From CBDUBH01 sp965365345 (GTDB lineage Bacteria > Bacteroidota > Ignavibacteria > Ignavibacteriales > SURF-24), in assembly GCA_965365345.1 (NCBI GenBank), contig CBDUBH010000075.1, positions 1 to 18,380 on the forward strand: a DNA stretch of 18,380 nt. Direction: 5' to 3'. The translations under genes and the position numbers were made by a program. The stretch's first letter is position 1. Each line of letters begins with the position of its first letter. Positions 6,650-14,388 of the stretch are shown here, in pieces. The notes beneath the pieces are model-generated. The model was not told where the DNA came from. It saw only the letters and a program-made list of their open reading frames with translations, and did no database searches.

Positions 6650-8128
6650 ATGAAAAGAAATGAAACGGATAATAAAATTATTTATGAAGGTTTAACTTTC
6701 GATGATCTTCTTTTAATTCCTGCAAGATCTGAAGTTCTTCCGCGTGATGTTGATATTTCGGCAATGTTAACTCCGGGAATTAAACTTAATATTCCGTTTC
6801 TTTCAGCAGCTATGGATACTGTTACCGAATCGCAAATGGCAATCGCAATGGCAGTTGAAGGCGGAATCGGAATTATTCACAAAAACATGCCAATAGAAAA
6901 ACAGGCAGATGAAATTGATAAAGTTAAACGTTCTGAAAGCGGAATGATCTTAAATCCTATAACTTTAACTCCCGAAAAAACTGTTGAAGATGCTTTAAAT
7001 TTGATGAGTAAATATCATATTTCGGGAATTCCGATTGTTGAATCAAATGGAAAACTTATTGGAATTTTAACAAACAGGGATTTAAGATTTGAACCGAATA
7101 TTCATCAATCCGTAAAAGAAGTAATGACTTCGACAAATTTAATTACTGCACCTTTGGGAACAGATTTAGAAAAAGCAGAAAAAATGCTTCAGAAACATAA
7201 AATTGAAAAGTTGCCTGTTGTTGATGATAATGGAATTATAAAAGGATTGATAACTTTTAAAGATATTAGAAAAAAGAAAAAATTTCCTAATGCCTGTAAA
7301 GATGAACATGGAAGATTAAGAGTTGGAGCCGGAATTGGAGTCACTTATGACACAATTGAAAGAGCTGAAGTTTTATTAAATGCAGGTGCAGATGTTATTG
7401 TAGTTGATACTGCGCATGGACATTCAGCCGGAGTGGTTAAAATAATAAAAGAATTAAGAAATAAATTTCCTTACGCACAATTAGTTGCAGGAAATATTGT
7501 AACAGGTGAAGCAGCTGATGAATTAGTTGATGCCGGAGTTGATGCAGTAAAAGTTGGAATTGGTGCAGGCTCAATTTGTACAACTAGAGTAATTGCCGGG
7601 GTTGGAGTTCCTCAAATTTCTGCAATTATGCGAGTTTATGAAGCAACTAAAAAAAGAGGAATTCCGCTTATTGCCGATGGCGGAATCAAACAGACCGGCG
7701 ATGTTCCGAAAGCGGTTGCTGCCGGTGCTGATACGATTATGATAGGCGGAATGTTTGCCGGCGTTGAAGAAACTCCCGGTGAAACTGTTCTTTTTGAAGG
7801 AAGAAGATTTAAAGTTTACAGGGGAATGGGCTCTTTGGGTGCTATGAAAAAGGGAAGTAGCGACAGATATTTTCAGGATATGGAAGAAGATATCAAAAAA
7901 CTGGTTCCTGAAGGAGTTGAAGGCAGAGTCCCTTTCAAAGGTCCGCTTGCTGATACAGTTTATCAGTTTATCGGAGGACTTCGCGCTGCAATGGGATATT
8001 GCGGAACTAAAAGCATTCAGGATTTAAAGGAAAACGGCAGATTTAATAAAATGTCAGGTGCTGGATTGCGCGAAAGTCATCCGCATGATGTTATTATTAC
8101 AGAAGAAGCACCAAATTATCATTCCTGA
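6650..8128 (+). CDS. guaB: IMP dehydrogenase
   Basis: GuaB oxidises IMP to XMP with NAD+, the committed step to guanine nucleotides. The protein of 492 aa (E. coli 488) has the N-terminal TIM-barrel part (LTFDDLLLIPARSEVLP), an inserted tandem CBS pair at about residues 95-205 that usually binds regulatory nucleotides, then the rest of the barrel. DTAHGHS lies at 253-259, and the active-site loop GAGSICTTR carries catalytic C310. The flap block with RYFQD and EGVEGRVPFKGPL follows. The C-terminus SHPHDVIITEEAPNY is typical. A good ribosome-binding site, AGAGGA, ends 6 bases before the ATG. It is flanked by hairpins on both sides, which suggests a single-gene transcript. PurC and PurD of the same pathway lie elsewhere in the window. 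Confidence 0.97.
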   Translation: MKRNETDNKIIYEGLTFDDLLLIPARSEVLPRDVDISAMLTPGIKLNIPFLSAAMDTVTESQMAIAMAVEGGIGIIHKNMPIEKQADEIDKVKRSESGMILNPITLTPEKTVEDALNLMSKYHISGIPIVESNGKLIGILTNRDLRFEPNIHQSVKEVMTSTNLITAPLGTDLEKAEKMLQKHKIEKLPVVDDNGIIKGLITFKDIRKKKKFPNACKDEHGRLRVGAGIGVTYDTIERAEVLLNAGADVIVVDTAHGHSAGVVKIIKELRNKFPYAQLVAGNIVTGEAADELVDAGVDAVKVGIGAGSICTTRVIAGVGVPQISAIMRVYEATKKRGIPLIADGGIKQTGDVPKAVAAGADTIMIGGMFAGVEETPGETVLFEGRRFKVYRGMGSLGAMKKGSSDRYFQDMEEDIKKLVPEGVEGRVPFKGPLADTVYQFIGGLRAAMGYCGTKSIQDLKENGRFNKMSGAGLRESHPHDVIITEEAPNYHS

Positions 8129-8174
8129 TAAATTATTATTGATTTAAATCATATTATATTTATTTTTAAATTTG

Positions 8175-8205
8175 CTTCGTGCGGATTTTATTTATCCGCA
8201 CGAAG
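8175..8205. terminator. Strong 12-bp hairpin after guaB, probable transcript end
   Basis: Arms CTTCGTGCGGAT (8175-8186) and ATCCGCACGAAG (8194-8205) pair perfectly around a 7-base A/T loop, 46 bases after the guaB stop. This is far stronger than its A/T-rich surroundings. No T run follows on the + strand (the next bases are TCAAGTAAAA). On the - strand the hairpin is followed by CAAATTTAAAAA, also not a good T tract. It may be a terminator needing other factors, a 3'-end stabiliser, or a protein-binding palindrome. Confidence 0.5.
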
Positions 8206-8258
8206 TCAAGTAAAATTTACGCGATCAATTTCAAATTTGGAGAAATGAATTTTTAATT

Positions 8259-9539
8259 ATGTTCAAAGTTTTGGTCATATCGTATTACTTTCCGCCGATG
8301 GGCTTAAGCGGAGTTCAAAGAACTGCAAAGTTTGTTAAGTACATGAAAAATTATAACTGGGAGCCAACGGTAATTACAACAGGAAATACCGGTTACTTTG
8401 CACATGATTATTCTTTGTTGAAAGAAATTGATGAAGCAGGAGTTCGCGTAATCCGCACCGAAGCAAATGATCCTTATTCAATGCTTGCTCAAAAGAAAAC
8501 AATGAAAATGCCATCGGAAATTGTTCGCAAAACAATGAGCAATATCAGCAAAACTTTTTTTATTCCTGATAACAAAAAATCCTGGTCAAATAAAGCATAT
8601 AAAGTCGCGAAAGAATTATTACATAAAGAAAAGTTCGATATAATATATACTTCGGCACCGCCATTTTCATCTTTTGTAATTGCATCGGAGTTAAGAAAGG
8701 AATTTAACATTCCGCTCTTTGTTGACTACAGGGATCTTTGGACGGGAAATCAGTTTTCATTTAATCTTACTCCTTATCATAGACATTTACACAAAAAAAT
8801 GGAATATGCCGCACTTAAATCTGCGGACAAAGTTTTAACTACAAACAGAAGAATTAAAGAAAAGCTTTTAAAGACTTTTAAATTTTTGACTTTTGAAGAA
8901 GTTACAATTTTACCACATGGGTTTGATGAAGATGATTTTCAAAAAGTAGCGCCGCTGCCTAAACTTAACAACAAAATGAAATTATTGTATGCAGGAATGT
9001 TTTATGAGTTTATTACTCCAAAATATTTTTTGCAGGCATTTAAAGAATTGACCATTGAAAGACCTGACATAGCTGAAAATATTGAACTGCATTTTATTGG
9101 TCATTTTAGAAAAGAAAATGTTAAACTTGTAAATAAATTAGGACTTCAGGCGTACGTAAAAGAACATGGATATTTAGATCATAAAGATACGGTGCAAAGA
9201 TTGATCTCCGCCGATGTTCTTTGGATGATGATTGGAAACGGAAAAAATGCCGATACAATTTCCGCCGGAAAATTATACGAATATTTCGGTTCTAGGAAAC
9301 CGGTAATTGCATGCGTGCCCGAAGGCGCATCCAAAACATCTGCTCAGGAATACGGCGCTTCATTTATTACTGACCCTGATAACATTGACCAAATTAAAAA
9401 TACTTTGATCAAAGTTCATGACCTTTATAAAATAGGAAATCTCCCGCAGCCAAATGAAGAGTTTGTGCAAAAACACAGACGCGATTCCTTAACTGAACAA
9501 CTTACAAAATATTTTCAATTTTACCTGCGAGAAATTTGA
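8259..9539 (+). CDS. Glycosyltransferase family 4-like protein
   Basis: This is a GT-B fold glycosyltransferase of 426 aa. The N-terminus VLVISYYFPPMGLSGVQRTAKFVKYM is the glycine-containing acceptor-side start typical of GT4 enzymes that act in polysaccharide or glycolipid assembly. The C-terminal donor-binding half shows LLYAGMFYEF and the segment ISAGKLYEYFGSRKPVIACVPEG, which carries the conserved glutamate region of GT4 enzymes. No signal peptide or clear membrane helix is seen, so a cytoplasmic or peripheral location is likely. Sugar donor and acceptor cannot be read from the sequence. GGAG at 8239-8242 lies 16 bases before the ATG, further than usual. Its TGA shares one base with the purD ATG, so it is coupled to a purine gene, not to other polysaccharide genes. 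Confidence 0.85.
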   Translation: MFKVLVISYYFPPMGLSGVQRTAKFVKYMKNYNWEPTVITTGNTGYFAHDYSLLKEIDEAGVRVIRTEANDPYSMLAQKKTMKMPSEIVRKTMSNISKTFFIPDNKKSWSNKAYKVAKELLHKEKFDIIYTSAPPFSSFVIASELRKEFNIPLFVDYRDLWTGNQFSFNLTPYHRHLHKKMEYAALKSADKVLTTNRRIKEKLLKTFKFLTFEEVTILPHGFDEDDFQKVAPLPKLNNKMKLLYAGMFYEFITPKYFLQAFKELTIERPDIAENIELHFIGHFRKENVKLVNKLGLQAYVKEHGYLDHKDTVQRLISADVLWMMIGNGKNADTISAGKLYEYFGSRKPVIACVPEGASKTSAQEYGASFITDPDNIDQIKNTLIKVHDLYKIGNLPQPNEEFVQKHRRDSLTEQLTKYFQFYLREI

Positions 9540-10816
9540 TGAATGTAGTTTTGATCGGCTCCGGCGGAAGAGAACATGCACTTGCTCTGCAAATTTCTAA
9601 AAGCAAATTTTTTACAAAATTATTTGCAATTCCCGGAAATCCCGGTACCGAAACTATTGCGCAAAATATAAAAATTGAAATTTCAAATGAAATTGAAATT
9701 CTAAATTTCTGCAAAGAAAATCAAATTGATCTTGTGGTAATTGGTCCAGAAATTCCGCTTGTTAACGGACTTTCAAATTTTTTACGCGAAAACGGAATAA
9801 AAGTTTTTGGTCCCGATTCACAAGCTGCACAAATAGAAGGCGATAAATCTTTCGCAAAAGATCTTATGAAAAAATACAAAATTCCAACTGCGGATTTTAA
9901 AACATTTTCAAAAGACGAATTTGAAAACGCATTAAATTTTGTAAGATCAGGAAAATTTCCTGTAGTAATAAAAGCTGCGGGATTAGCTGCGGGTAAAGGA
10001 GTTTTGATCTGTCAAAATATCGCCGAATCTGAAATTGCTTTAAAAGAAATTTTTGAAGAAAAGATTTTCGGAAATGCCGGCGATCAAATTGTGATCGAAG
10101 AATTTATGCAGGGCGAAGAAGCTTCAATTTTTGCAATTACCGATGGCGAAAATTTTATTTGTTTGCCCGCTGCACAAGATCATAAAAGAATAGGCGATAA
10201 CGATACGGGAAAAAATACAGGAGGAATGGGCGCTTACGCACCTGCACCAATTATTACAAAAGAAATTTTAGAAAAAGTTGAAGAAAAAATAATTGTTCCT
10301 ACTTTGTGCGCACTGAAAAATGAAGGGAGAAAATTTATAGGCTGTTTGTATGCCGGATTGATGCTGACAAACGAAGGTGTAAAAGTTGTTGAATTCAATT
10401 GCAGATTTGGAGATCCCGAAACTCAAGCCGTTCTACCTTTACTTGAAGGCGATTTTCTGAAACTTTTATATTCTGCTGCATCTGAAAATTTAGATAAAGA
10501 TTCAGTAAAGTATTCCGGCGGAGCTTCAGTTTGTGTTGTTGCCGCATCAAATGGTTATCCTGATAAATACGAAAAAGGATTTGAAATTTCTGGAATTGAA
10601 AATGTAATTTCAGATGAAATAATTGTCTATCACGCAGGTACAAAAAAAGTTGAAAATAAAATTTTAACTGATGGCGGAAGAGTTTTGGGAGTAACTTCTG
10701 TCATTAAAGAAAATAATTTGAAACTTGCTAAACAAAAAGCATACGAAGCCTTAAAGAAAATTCATTTTGAAAATATTTATTATAGAAATGATATAGCGGA
10801 GAAGGGGATTTTATAG
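9539..10816 (+). CDS. purD: Phosphoribosylamine-glycine ligase (GAR synthetase)
   Basis: PurD joins glycine to phosphoribosylamine with ATP, the second step of de novo purine synthesis. The 425-residue protein (E. coli 429) starts with MNVVLIGSGGREHALA, then has the ATP-grasp nucleotide loop VVIKAAGLAAGKG at 142-154, NTGGMGAYAP, and EFNCRFGDPETQ at 285-296, which is the metal/ATP-binding signature. A TTG at 9536 would add one residue, but the ATG at 9539 matches the family start exactly and overlaps the upstream TGA by one base (TGATG), a common coupling arrangement. No strong Shine-Dalgarno is visible, consistent with re-initiation after the glycosyltransferase. It ends opposite the converging HIT gene. 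Confidence 0.97.
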   Translation: MNVVLIGSGGREHALALQISKSKFFTKLFAIPGNPGTETIAQNIKIEISNEIEILNFCKENQIDLVVIGPEIPLVNGLSNFLRENGIKVFGPDSQAAQIEGDKSFAKDLMKKYKIPTADFKTFSKDEFENALNFVRSGKFPVVIKAAGLAAGKGVLICQNIAESEIALKEIFEEKIFGNAGDQIVIEEFMQGEEASIFAITDGENFICLPAAQDHKRIGDNDTGKNTGGMGAYAPAPIITKEILEKVEEKIIVPTLCALKNEGRKFIGCLYAGLMLTNEGVKVVEFNCRFGDPETQAVLPLLEGDFLKLLYSAASENLDKDSVKYSGGASVCVVAASNGYPDKYEKGFEISGIENVISDEIIVYHAGTKKVENKILTDGGRVLGVTSVIKENNLKLAKQKAYEALKKIHFENIYYRNDIAEKGIL

Positions 10817-10890
10817 CGGTTAGCTTTCAGAATTTCAATTAAAGTTTTGTTGAATGCAATATTTTAAATTCATTGATTACTTCATCCGAA

Positions 10891-11014
10891 CGTCAATGCT
10901 GAATTTGTTATCGCGAGGAGTTATCGACGTGGCGATCTCCATATTTATTTTAGAAGCAGAGATTGCTTCGCTCATAAATTCGCTCGCAATGACAAAAGTA
11001 ATTTAGCAATCTGC
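10891..11014. repeat. Degenerate palindromic interspersed-repeat remnant in the purD-HIT gap
   Basis: The G/C content rises locally and two nested imperfect inverted pairs are visible. GTTATCGCGAG (10907-10917) faces CTCGCAATGAC (10983-10993), and GCGATCTC (10932-10939) faces GAGATTGC (10959-10966). A further copy, AGCAATCT, lies at 11005-11012 and is the exact complement of AGATTGCT at 10960-10967. The words GTCATTGCGAG and GCAATCTC recall a class of palindromic intergenic repeats seen in many bacterial genomes; this assignment is from memory of the motif. The copy looks decayed, with substitutions in one arm. The rest of the 295-base gap (10817-11111) holds no gene. Confidence 0.6.
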
Positions 11015-11063
11015 GTTCAGAATTTTTAATTTTATTATCTTTGTAATCTTCCAAATCTTTTCA

Positions 11064-11081
11064 TTTTTTAAGATTAAAAAA
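11064..11081. terminator. A/T-only inverted repeat between convergent genes, weak bidirectional terminator candidate
   Basis: TTTTTTAA (11064-11071) and TTAAAAAA (11074-11081) are perfect reverse complements around two bases, 31 bases beyond the HIT stop on its strand. The position between converging purD and HIT genes fits a two-way terminator, but the stem has no G/C pair, so this could be chance in A/T-rich DNA. Confidence 0.25.
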
Positions 11082-11111
11082 CTTCTGTAATTCTAAGTTT
11101 AAAATTCCGCA

Positions 11112-11459
11112 TCAACCCGGAGGCCAGTTCATTTTTCTTCCGCCTAATAAATGAAAATGAAGATGATAAACTTCCTGTCCTGAATTTGGTCCGCAATTTA
11201 AAACAAGCCTGAATCCTTTTTCATCAACGCCTTCTTTCTTTGCAATTTCATTTGCTGCATCAAAAATTTCACCGAGTAAATTTGCGTGCTCTTTTCCGTT
11301 TATTTCAGTTGTTTTGGAAATTTGAATTTTCGGAATTATTAAAATGTGAACCGGTGCCTGCGGATTTATATCCCGAAATGCAAGAACGTTTTCAGTTTCA
11401 TAAACAATATCAGCAGGAATTTCTTTTCTGATTATTTTTGAAAAAATTGTTTCACCCAT
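11112..11459 (-). CDS. HIT family protein, HinT-like purine nucleoside phosphoramidase
   Basis: This is a 115-residue histidine-triad protein of the HinT branch (E. coli HinT 119 aa). HinT proteins hydrolyse AMP-linked phosphoramidates and acyl-adenylates in the cytosol. The N-terminus ETIFSKIIRKEIPADIVYE and FRDINPQAPVHILIIPK (about residues 28-44) are standard. The triad is H99-L-H101-F-H103-LL, followed by GGRKMNWPPG, the usual HinT C-terminus. The start is well supported by GGAGGG at 11463-11468 (reading on the minus strand), with an in-frame TAA immediately before the ATG. It lies 14 bases downstream of the response-regulator gene and is likely the last gene of that transcript. A functional link between the two is not evident. 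Confidence 0.92.
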   Translation of the reverse strand: MGETIFSKIIRKEIPADIVYETENVLAFRDINPQAPVHILIIPKIQISKTTEINGKEHANLLGEIFDAANEIAKKEGVDEKGFRLVLNCGPNSGQEVYHLHFHLLGGRKMNWPPG

Positions 11460-11473
11460 TTACCCTCCAATGT

Positions 11474-12835
11474 TTAATCTTTCCCTTTATTATCTATTCC
11501 GAATTTTTTCATTTTTGCATATAGATGACTTCGCTGAATGTCCAATATTTCCGCGGTCTTGCTGATGTTCCAATTGTTTGTTTCAAGTTGTTTTAAGATA
11601 AATGCCTTTTCGGTTTTTTCTTTAAAATCCTGAAATGAATTTGAAATATTAAGTAATCCATCCAAATTTGCTTTTGATTGCGGTAAAATATTTTCAATAT
11701 CGGAAACTTCCACAACATCCTTCGGAACCATTATTATTATTCGTTCAACAATATTTCTTAGCTCGCGAACATTTCCGGGCCAAGGCAATCCCTTCAATAA
11801 ATTCAATGCTTCCGTTGAAAATTTTATTTCCGGCATTTTGTATTTGCTGCAAATATCTGCAATAAAATGTTTAACCAAAAGCGGAATATCTTCTGCTCGT
11901 TCGCGAAGCGGCGGAACGTGAACCGGAATCACATTTAATCTGTGATAAAGATCTTCGCGGAAACATCCTTTTTCAATTTCTTCTTTTAAATTTTTATTTG
12001 TTGCTGAAATTATTCTAACATCAACTTCAATCGTTTTATTTCCGCCGACTCTTTCAATTTTGCATTCTTCAATAGCGCGTAAAACTTTTGCCTGCGCCTG
12101 CATGCTCATATCGCCGATCTCATCAAGAAACAATGTGCCTTTATGAGCCAATTCAAATTTGCCGATCCGCTGCTGCATTGCACCGGTGAATGATCCTTTT
12201 TCATGTCCGAATAATTCAGATTCAATTAATTCATTCGGGATTGCGGCGCAATTTACTTCAACTAATTTCGCATTGTTTCTGCTGCTTAATCTATGAATTT
12301 TGCGTGCAACTAATTCTTTTCCGGTTCCATTTTCGCCTGTGATCAAAACGCGGACATCGGTTTTTGCAACTCTGTTTACAACGCCTAAAATATTATTAAG
12401 TGCTGTACTTTCACCGATAATTTTATTTTCATCTTCAATTGATTTTTTTAATTCTTTATTTTCTTTTAAAAGATTTATTTGATTCAAAGCATTTCTTACA
12501 GCCAGCAAAAGTTTATCGCGGTCAATCGGTTTTTCAATAAAATCGAACGCGCCTAATTTTGTTGCTTTTACTGCGTTTTCAAGACTGCTGAAAGCCGAAA
12601 TCACAATCGTGCTTATCTGAATATCTTTTTCCTGAATTTTCTTTAAGAATTCAAATCCGTTTAAATTCGGCATTTGAATATCGAGCAAAAGCACGTTAAA
12701 ATTTCCGTTCTCCAAAAGTTTGAAACCTTCAACACTATTTGTGCGGTATTCAACATAATAATCCTCATATTCAAGGATCATTTTTATGCTTTCGCAAATT
12801 TCAATTTCGTCATCAATAACTAAAATATTTCTCAT
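11474..12835 (-). CDS. NtrC-family sigma-54-dependent response regulator
   Basis: This is a three-domain transcription activator of 453 aa. The receiver domain (1-120) has acidic residues D8/D9, phospho-acceptor D52 in LLLDIQMPN, S80 and K102. The AAA+ domain shows Walker A GENGTGKE (167-174), GSFTGA (214-219; the loop that contacts sigma-54), Walker B TLFLDE (234-239) and the PLRERAEDIP and PWPGNVRELRN blocks. The C-terminal Fis-type helix-turn-helix (about 412-447) contains WNISKTAEILDIQRSHLYAKMKKFGI. It therefore activates RNA polymerase-sigma-54 when phosphorylated. No histidine kinase gene is adjacent, so its partner is unknown. Its ATG overlaps the end of the upstream exported-protein gene by four bases. 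I found no convincing -24/-12 site in the gene gaps of this window, so its targets probably lie elsewhere. Confidence 0.95.
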   Translation of the reverse strand: MRNILVIDDEIEICESIKMILEYEDYYVEYRTNSVEGFKLLENGNFNVLLLDIQMPNLNGFEFLKKIQEKDIQISTIVISAFSSLENAVKATKLGAFDFIEKPIDRDKLLLAVRNALNQINLLKENKELKKSIEDENKIIGESTALNNILGVVNRVAKTDVRVLITGENGTGKELVARKIHRLSSRNNAKLVEVNCAAIPNELIESELFGHEKGSFTGAMQQRIGKFELAHKGTLFLDEIGDMSMQAQAKVLRAIEECKIERVGGNKTIEVDVRIISATNKNLKEEIEKGCFREDLYHRLNVIPVHVPPLRERAEDIPLLVKHFIADICSKYKMPEIKFSTEALNLLKGLPWPGNVRELRNIVERIIIMVPKDVVEVSDIENILPQSKANLDGLLNISNSFQDFKEKTEKAFILKQLETNNWNISKTAEILDIQRSHLYAKMKKFGIDNKGKD

Positions 12836-13464
12836 AGACCGTACTTGAAGAATTTTAATGAATTATAAAGTAAAACATCCGAAGGCATTGCCGATTTATT
12901 CTTTTTTAAAATTTTGCCGAACATATTTCCGAGGTCATCGATAACAATATCGCGCTCGTCAAATTTTGCATCAATCTTGAATTTTTCTTCGAATTCTTCT
13001 ACAAAAATGCCAATTATTTTAGTAAAATCAAATATGTTTGATCTTTGCGAAATGAAAGCGCTTCCAAAAAAATGAGCAAGTTTATCTTTATCACCGAAAT
13101 TTGTCTGGGGCGAATCGAACAAAATATTTTTCGGAATTTTTTTATTTTTCAAATTGAAAAGTGAATCATTTACGGCAAATATCGGAATTTTCATTTTTAT
13201 CTTTACAAATGGAATTGTTAAAGGAAATTCTTTGTACGGAATTGTGGCAAAAGTTAATGAAAGCAAAGCATCGGAAATATTATTGTTGTTTACTTTAAGC
13301 GCAAATTTGTAAATTGAATCAACCGCTGCAATATCATTTTTGGGCGATTTAAAATTTGCAATGTACTCGGAAATTTCATAAATACTTTTTCCGAGTTCGG
13401 TTGTTTGTGAAAATGATAAATTTACAAAAGCTAAAAATATTGCCGTAAATAAAAATATTTTCAA
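12832..13464 (-). CDS. Exported protein of unknown function with DKxxH ... RD...DD..N..G pattern
   Basis: I cannot name this 210-residue protein. The N-terminus MKIFLFTAIFLAFVNLSFSQ is a signal peptide with likely cleavage before Q20, so it is exported to the periplasm or outer surface. Residues 21-120 are an unfamiliar mixed region. The C-terminal third carries D127-K-L-A-H131-F, GSAFISQR, then EEFEEK (156-161), and ERD-IVIDDLGNMFG, with R171, D172, D176/D177, N180 and G183. This spacing of Asp-Lys-x2-His, Glu and Asp-x3/4-Asp-x2/3-Asn-x2-Gly resembles the conserved polar residues of VanZ-like and DUF2279/YfiM-type proteins, which suggests a related small helical domain; that is an inference from pattern only. 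No Shine-Dalgarno is obvious before its ATG. It is first in the minus-strand unit and overlaps the response-regulator gene by four bases. Confidence 0.75.
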   Translation of the reverse strand: MKIFLFTAIFLAFVNLSFSQTTELGKSIYEISEYIANFKSPKNDIAAVDSIYKFALKVNNNNISDALLSLTFATIPYKEFPLTIPFVKIKMKIPIFAVNDSLFNLKNKKIPKNILFDSPQTNFGDKDKLAHFFGSAFISQRSNIFDFTKIIGIFVEEFEEKFKIDAKFDERDIVIDDLGNMFGKILKKNKSAMPSDVLLYNSLKFFKYGL

Positions 13465-13545
13465 ATAATTTCTTTTAATAAAGTTGATTTGAATATATAA
13501 ATTAAGTAAAATATGTTAATTTAATTTCAATAAAATGTAATCAAA
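13465..13545. promoter_or_regulatory. Divergent promoter region (81 bases)
   Basis: The two exported-protein genes start back to back here, so promoters for both directions should lie within these 81 bases or the gene starts. The DNA is almost entirely A/T. I see neither a sigma-54 GG-N10-GC element nor an unambiguous Bacteroidota-type TAnnTTTG box, so exact sites are not called. Confidence 0.4.
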
Positions 13546-14388
13546 ATGAAAAAAATATTGTTGCTGCCGATTTTTATTTTTGCGTTAAGTTTTAATTTAT
13601 TTTCGCAAACCGGAGATGATGAAAAAACACAAGTTTATTTGATAGATTCATACATCACGCAGGAAACTCCGCATAAATTCATACTTTCGTTTTTCACTTC
13701 AGAAAGAGTAAAAGCAAAAGTTGTACTCGAAAAAAAATATGAATTTGATGTTTCGAAAAGATTTACAGAAGATCATAAAATTGAAATTGAAATTGATCGA
13801 TTGGAATTTGATTCATTAAGAATTCCTTTTGTAATTCATGTTGAAGATTCACTTGGCAAAAAAAGCAGAAGCGACAGATACGATGTTGAATTTCCTTTTG
13901 AACATCGCATAAAATCGGGCTCAACTACAAACAGACTTTTAACTTGCTGTTTCGGCGGCGTAATTTTCGGACTTCCTTCACCGACATATGTTAGAATGAA
14001 TGATAAAAATTATTTCAGTTTAACAAAAGAAGTCCCGATAGTTTCATTTTATAATGAATCTTTCGGTTTGCCTTTCGGATATTTTGCAGCTGAATATTCA
14101 TATATTTTTGAAGCAGAAAGAAAAAATTATTTTCGGATTGGTTACAAGCAAATTTTTGAAACTTCAAAAATAAGATTTATTTCACTGGGATTAAACGGAA
14201 TAACTGATTTTAGCGGCTATAACGGAATTTCTCCGGAAGTTTCATTGGGATTGTTCAAGTTTTATGAAGTATTTACGGTAGTTTCTAAATACAGATATAA
14301 TTTTGTGCCGGGAAAAGCGAACTCAGATTTTCATGAAATTTCAATTGGGCTTTATTCAAACTTTTTCACTTTCAGAATTGATTTTTGA
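13546..14388 (+). CDS. Exported protein of unknown function, probable outer-membrane beta-barrel
   Basis: I do not recognise this 280-residue protein by name. Residues 1-20 (MKKILLLPIFIFALSFNLFS) form a signal peptide with likely cleavage before Q21, the FCB-group style. Residues about 28-120 are rich in alternating hydrophobic/polar strands, with the look of a beta-sandwich. A short hydrophobic link follows with adjacent cysteines C134-C135 (LLTCCFGG). From about 155 to the end, strands rich in Tyr, Phe and Gly alternate with polar turns (for example FGYFAAEYSYIF and YFRIGYKQIF), and the protein ends in a strand terminating with Phe. A final aromatic residue is typical of outer-membrane barrels. 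It is divergently placed from the exported-protein/regulator unit and followed by 271 non-coding bases, so it is probably transcribed alone. Barrel location is inferred, not shown. Confidence 0.72.
   Translation: MKKILLLPIFIFALSFNLFSQTGDDEKTQVYLIDSYITQETPHKFILSFFTSERVKAKVVLEKKYEFDVSKRFTEDHKIEIEIDRLEFDSLRIPFVIHVEDSLGKKSRSDRYDVEFPFEHRIKSGSTTNRLLTCCFGGVIFGLPSPTYVRMNDKNYFSLTKEVPIVSFYNESFGLPFGYFAAEYSYIFEAERKNYFRIGYKQIFETSKIRFISLGLNGITDFSGYNGISPEVSLGLFKFYEVFTVVSKYRYNFVPGKANSDFHEISIGLYSNFFTFRIDF

Noticed and set aside
7556..7588. IMP dehydrogenase active-site loop reading GIGAGSICTTR where Pro or Ser is commoner than Ala
   Set aside because: That position tolerates variation in the family; the catalytic Cys and the surrounding residues are intact.
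8167..8174. TAAATTTG matching the Bacteroidota TAnnTTTG promoter box
   Set aside because: No TTTG-type upstream element lies at the proper distance, and the implied start would fall inside the 12-bp hairpin.
8245..8256. Three-codon open frame (ATG AAT TTT TAA) just before the glycosyltransferase start, as a possible leader peptide
   Set aside because: The GGAG lies only two bases before this ATG, too close for good initiation, and such tiny frames arise by chance in A/T-rich DNA.
10395..10643. 82-codon minus-strand open frame opposite purD
   Set aside because: It is a shadow of the purD coding strand, with no family features, no ribosome-binding site and low-complexity composition.
12179..12196. 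GSFTGA in place of the canonical GAFTGA in the sigma-54 activator
   Set aside because: Ser at the second position is a tolerated variant among functional NtrC-family proteins, so it does not indicate loss of sigma-54 contact.
13852..13866. TGGC...GC stretch as a sigma-54 -24/-12 promoter
   Set aside because: It lies inside a coding region, is an A run with GG-GC spacing one base short, and has no gene placed to use it.
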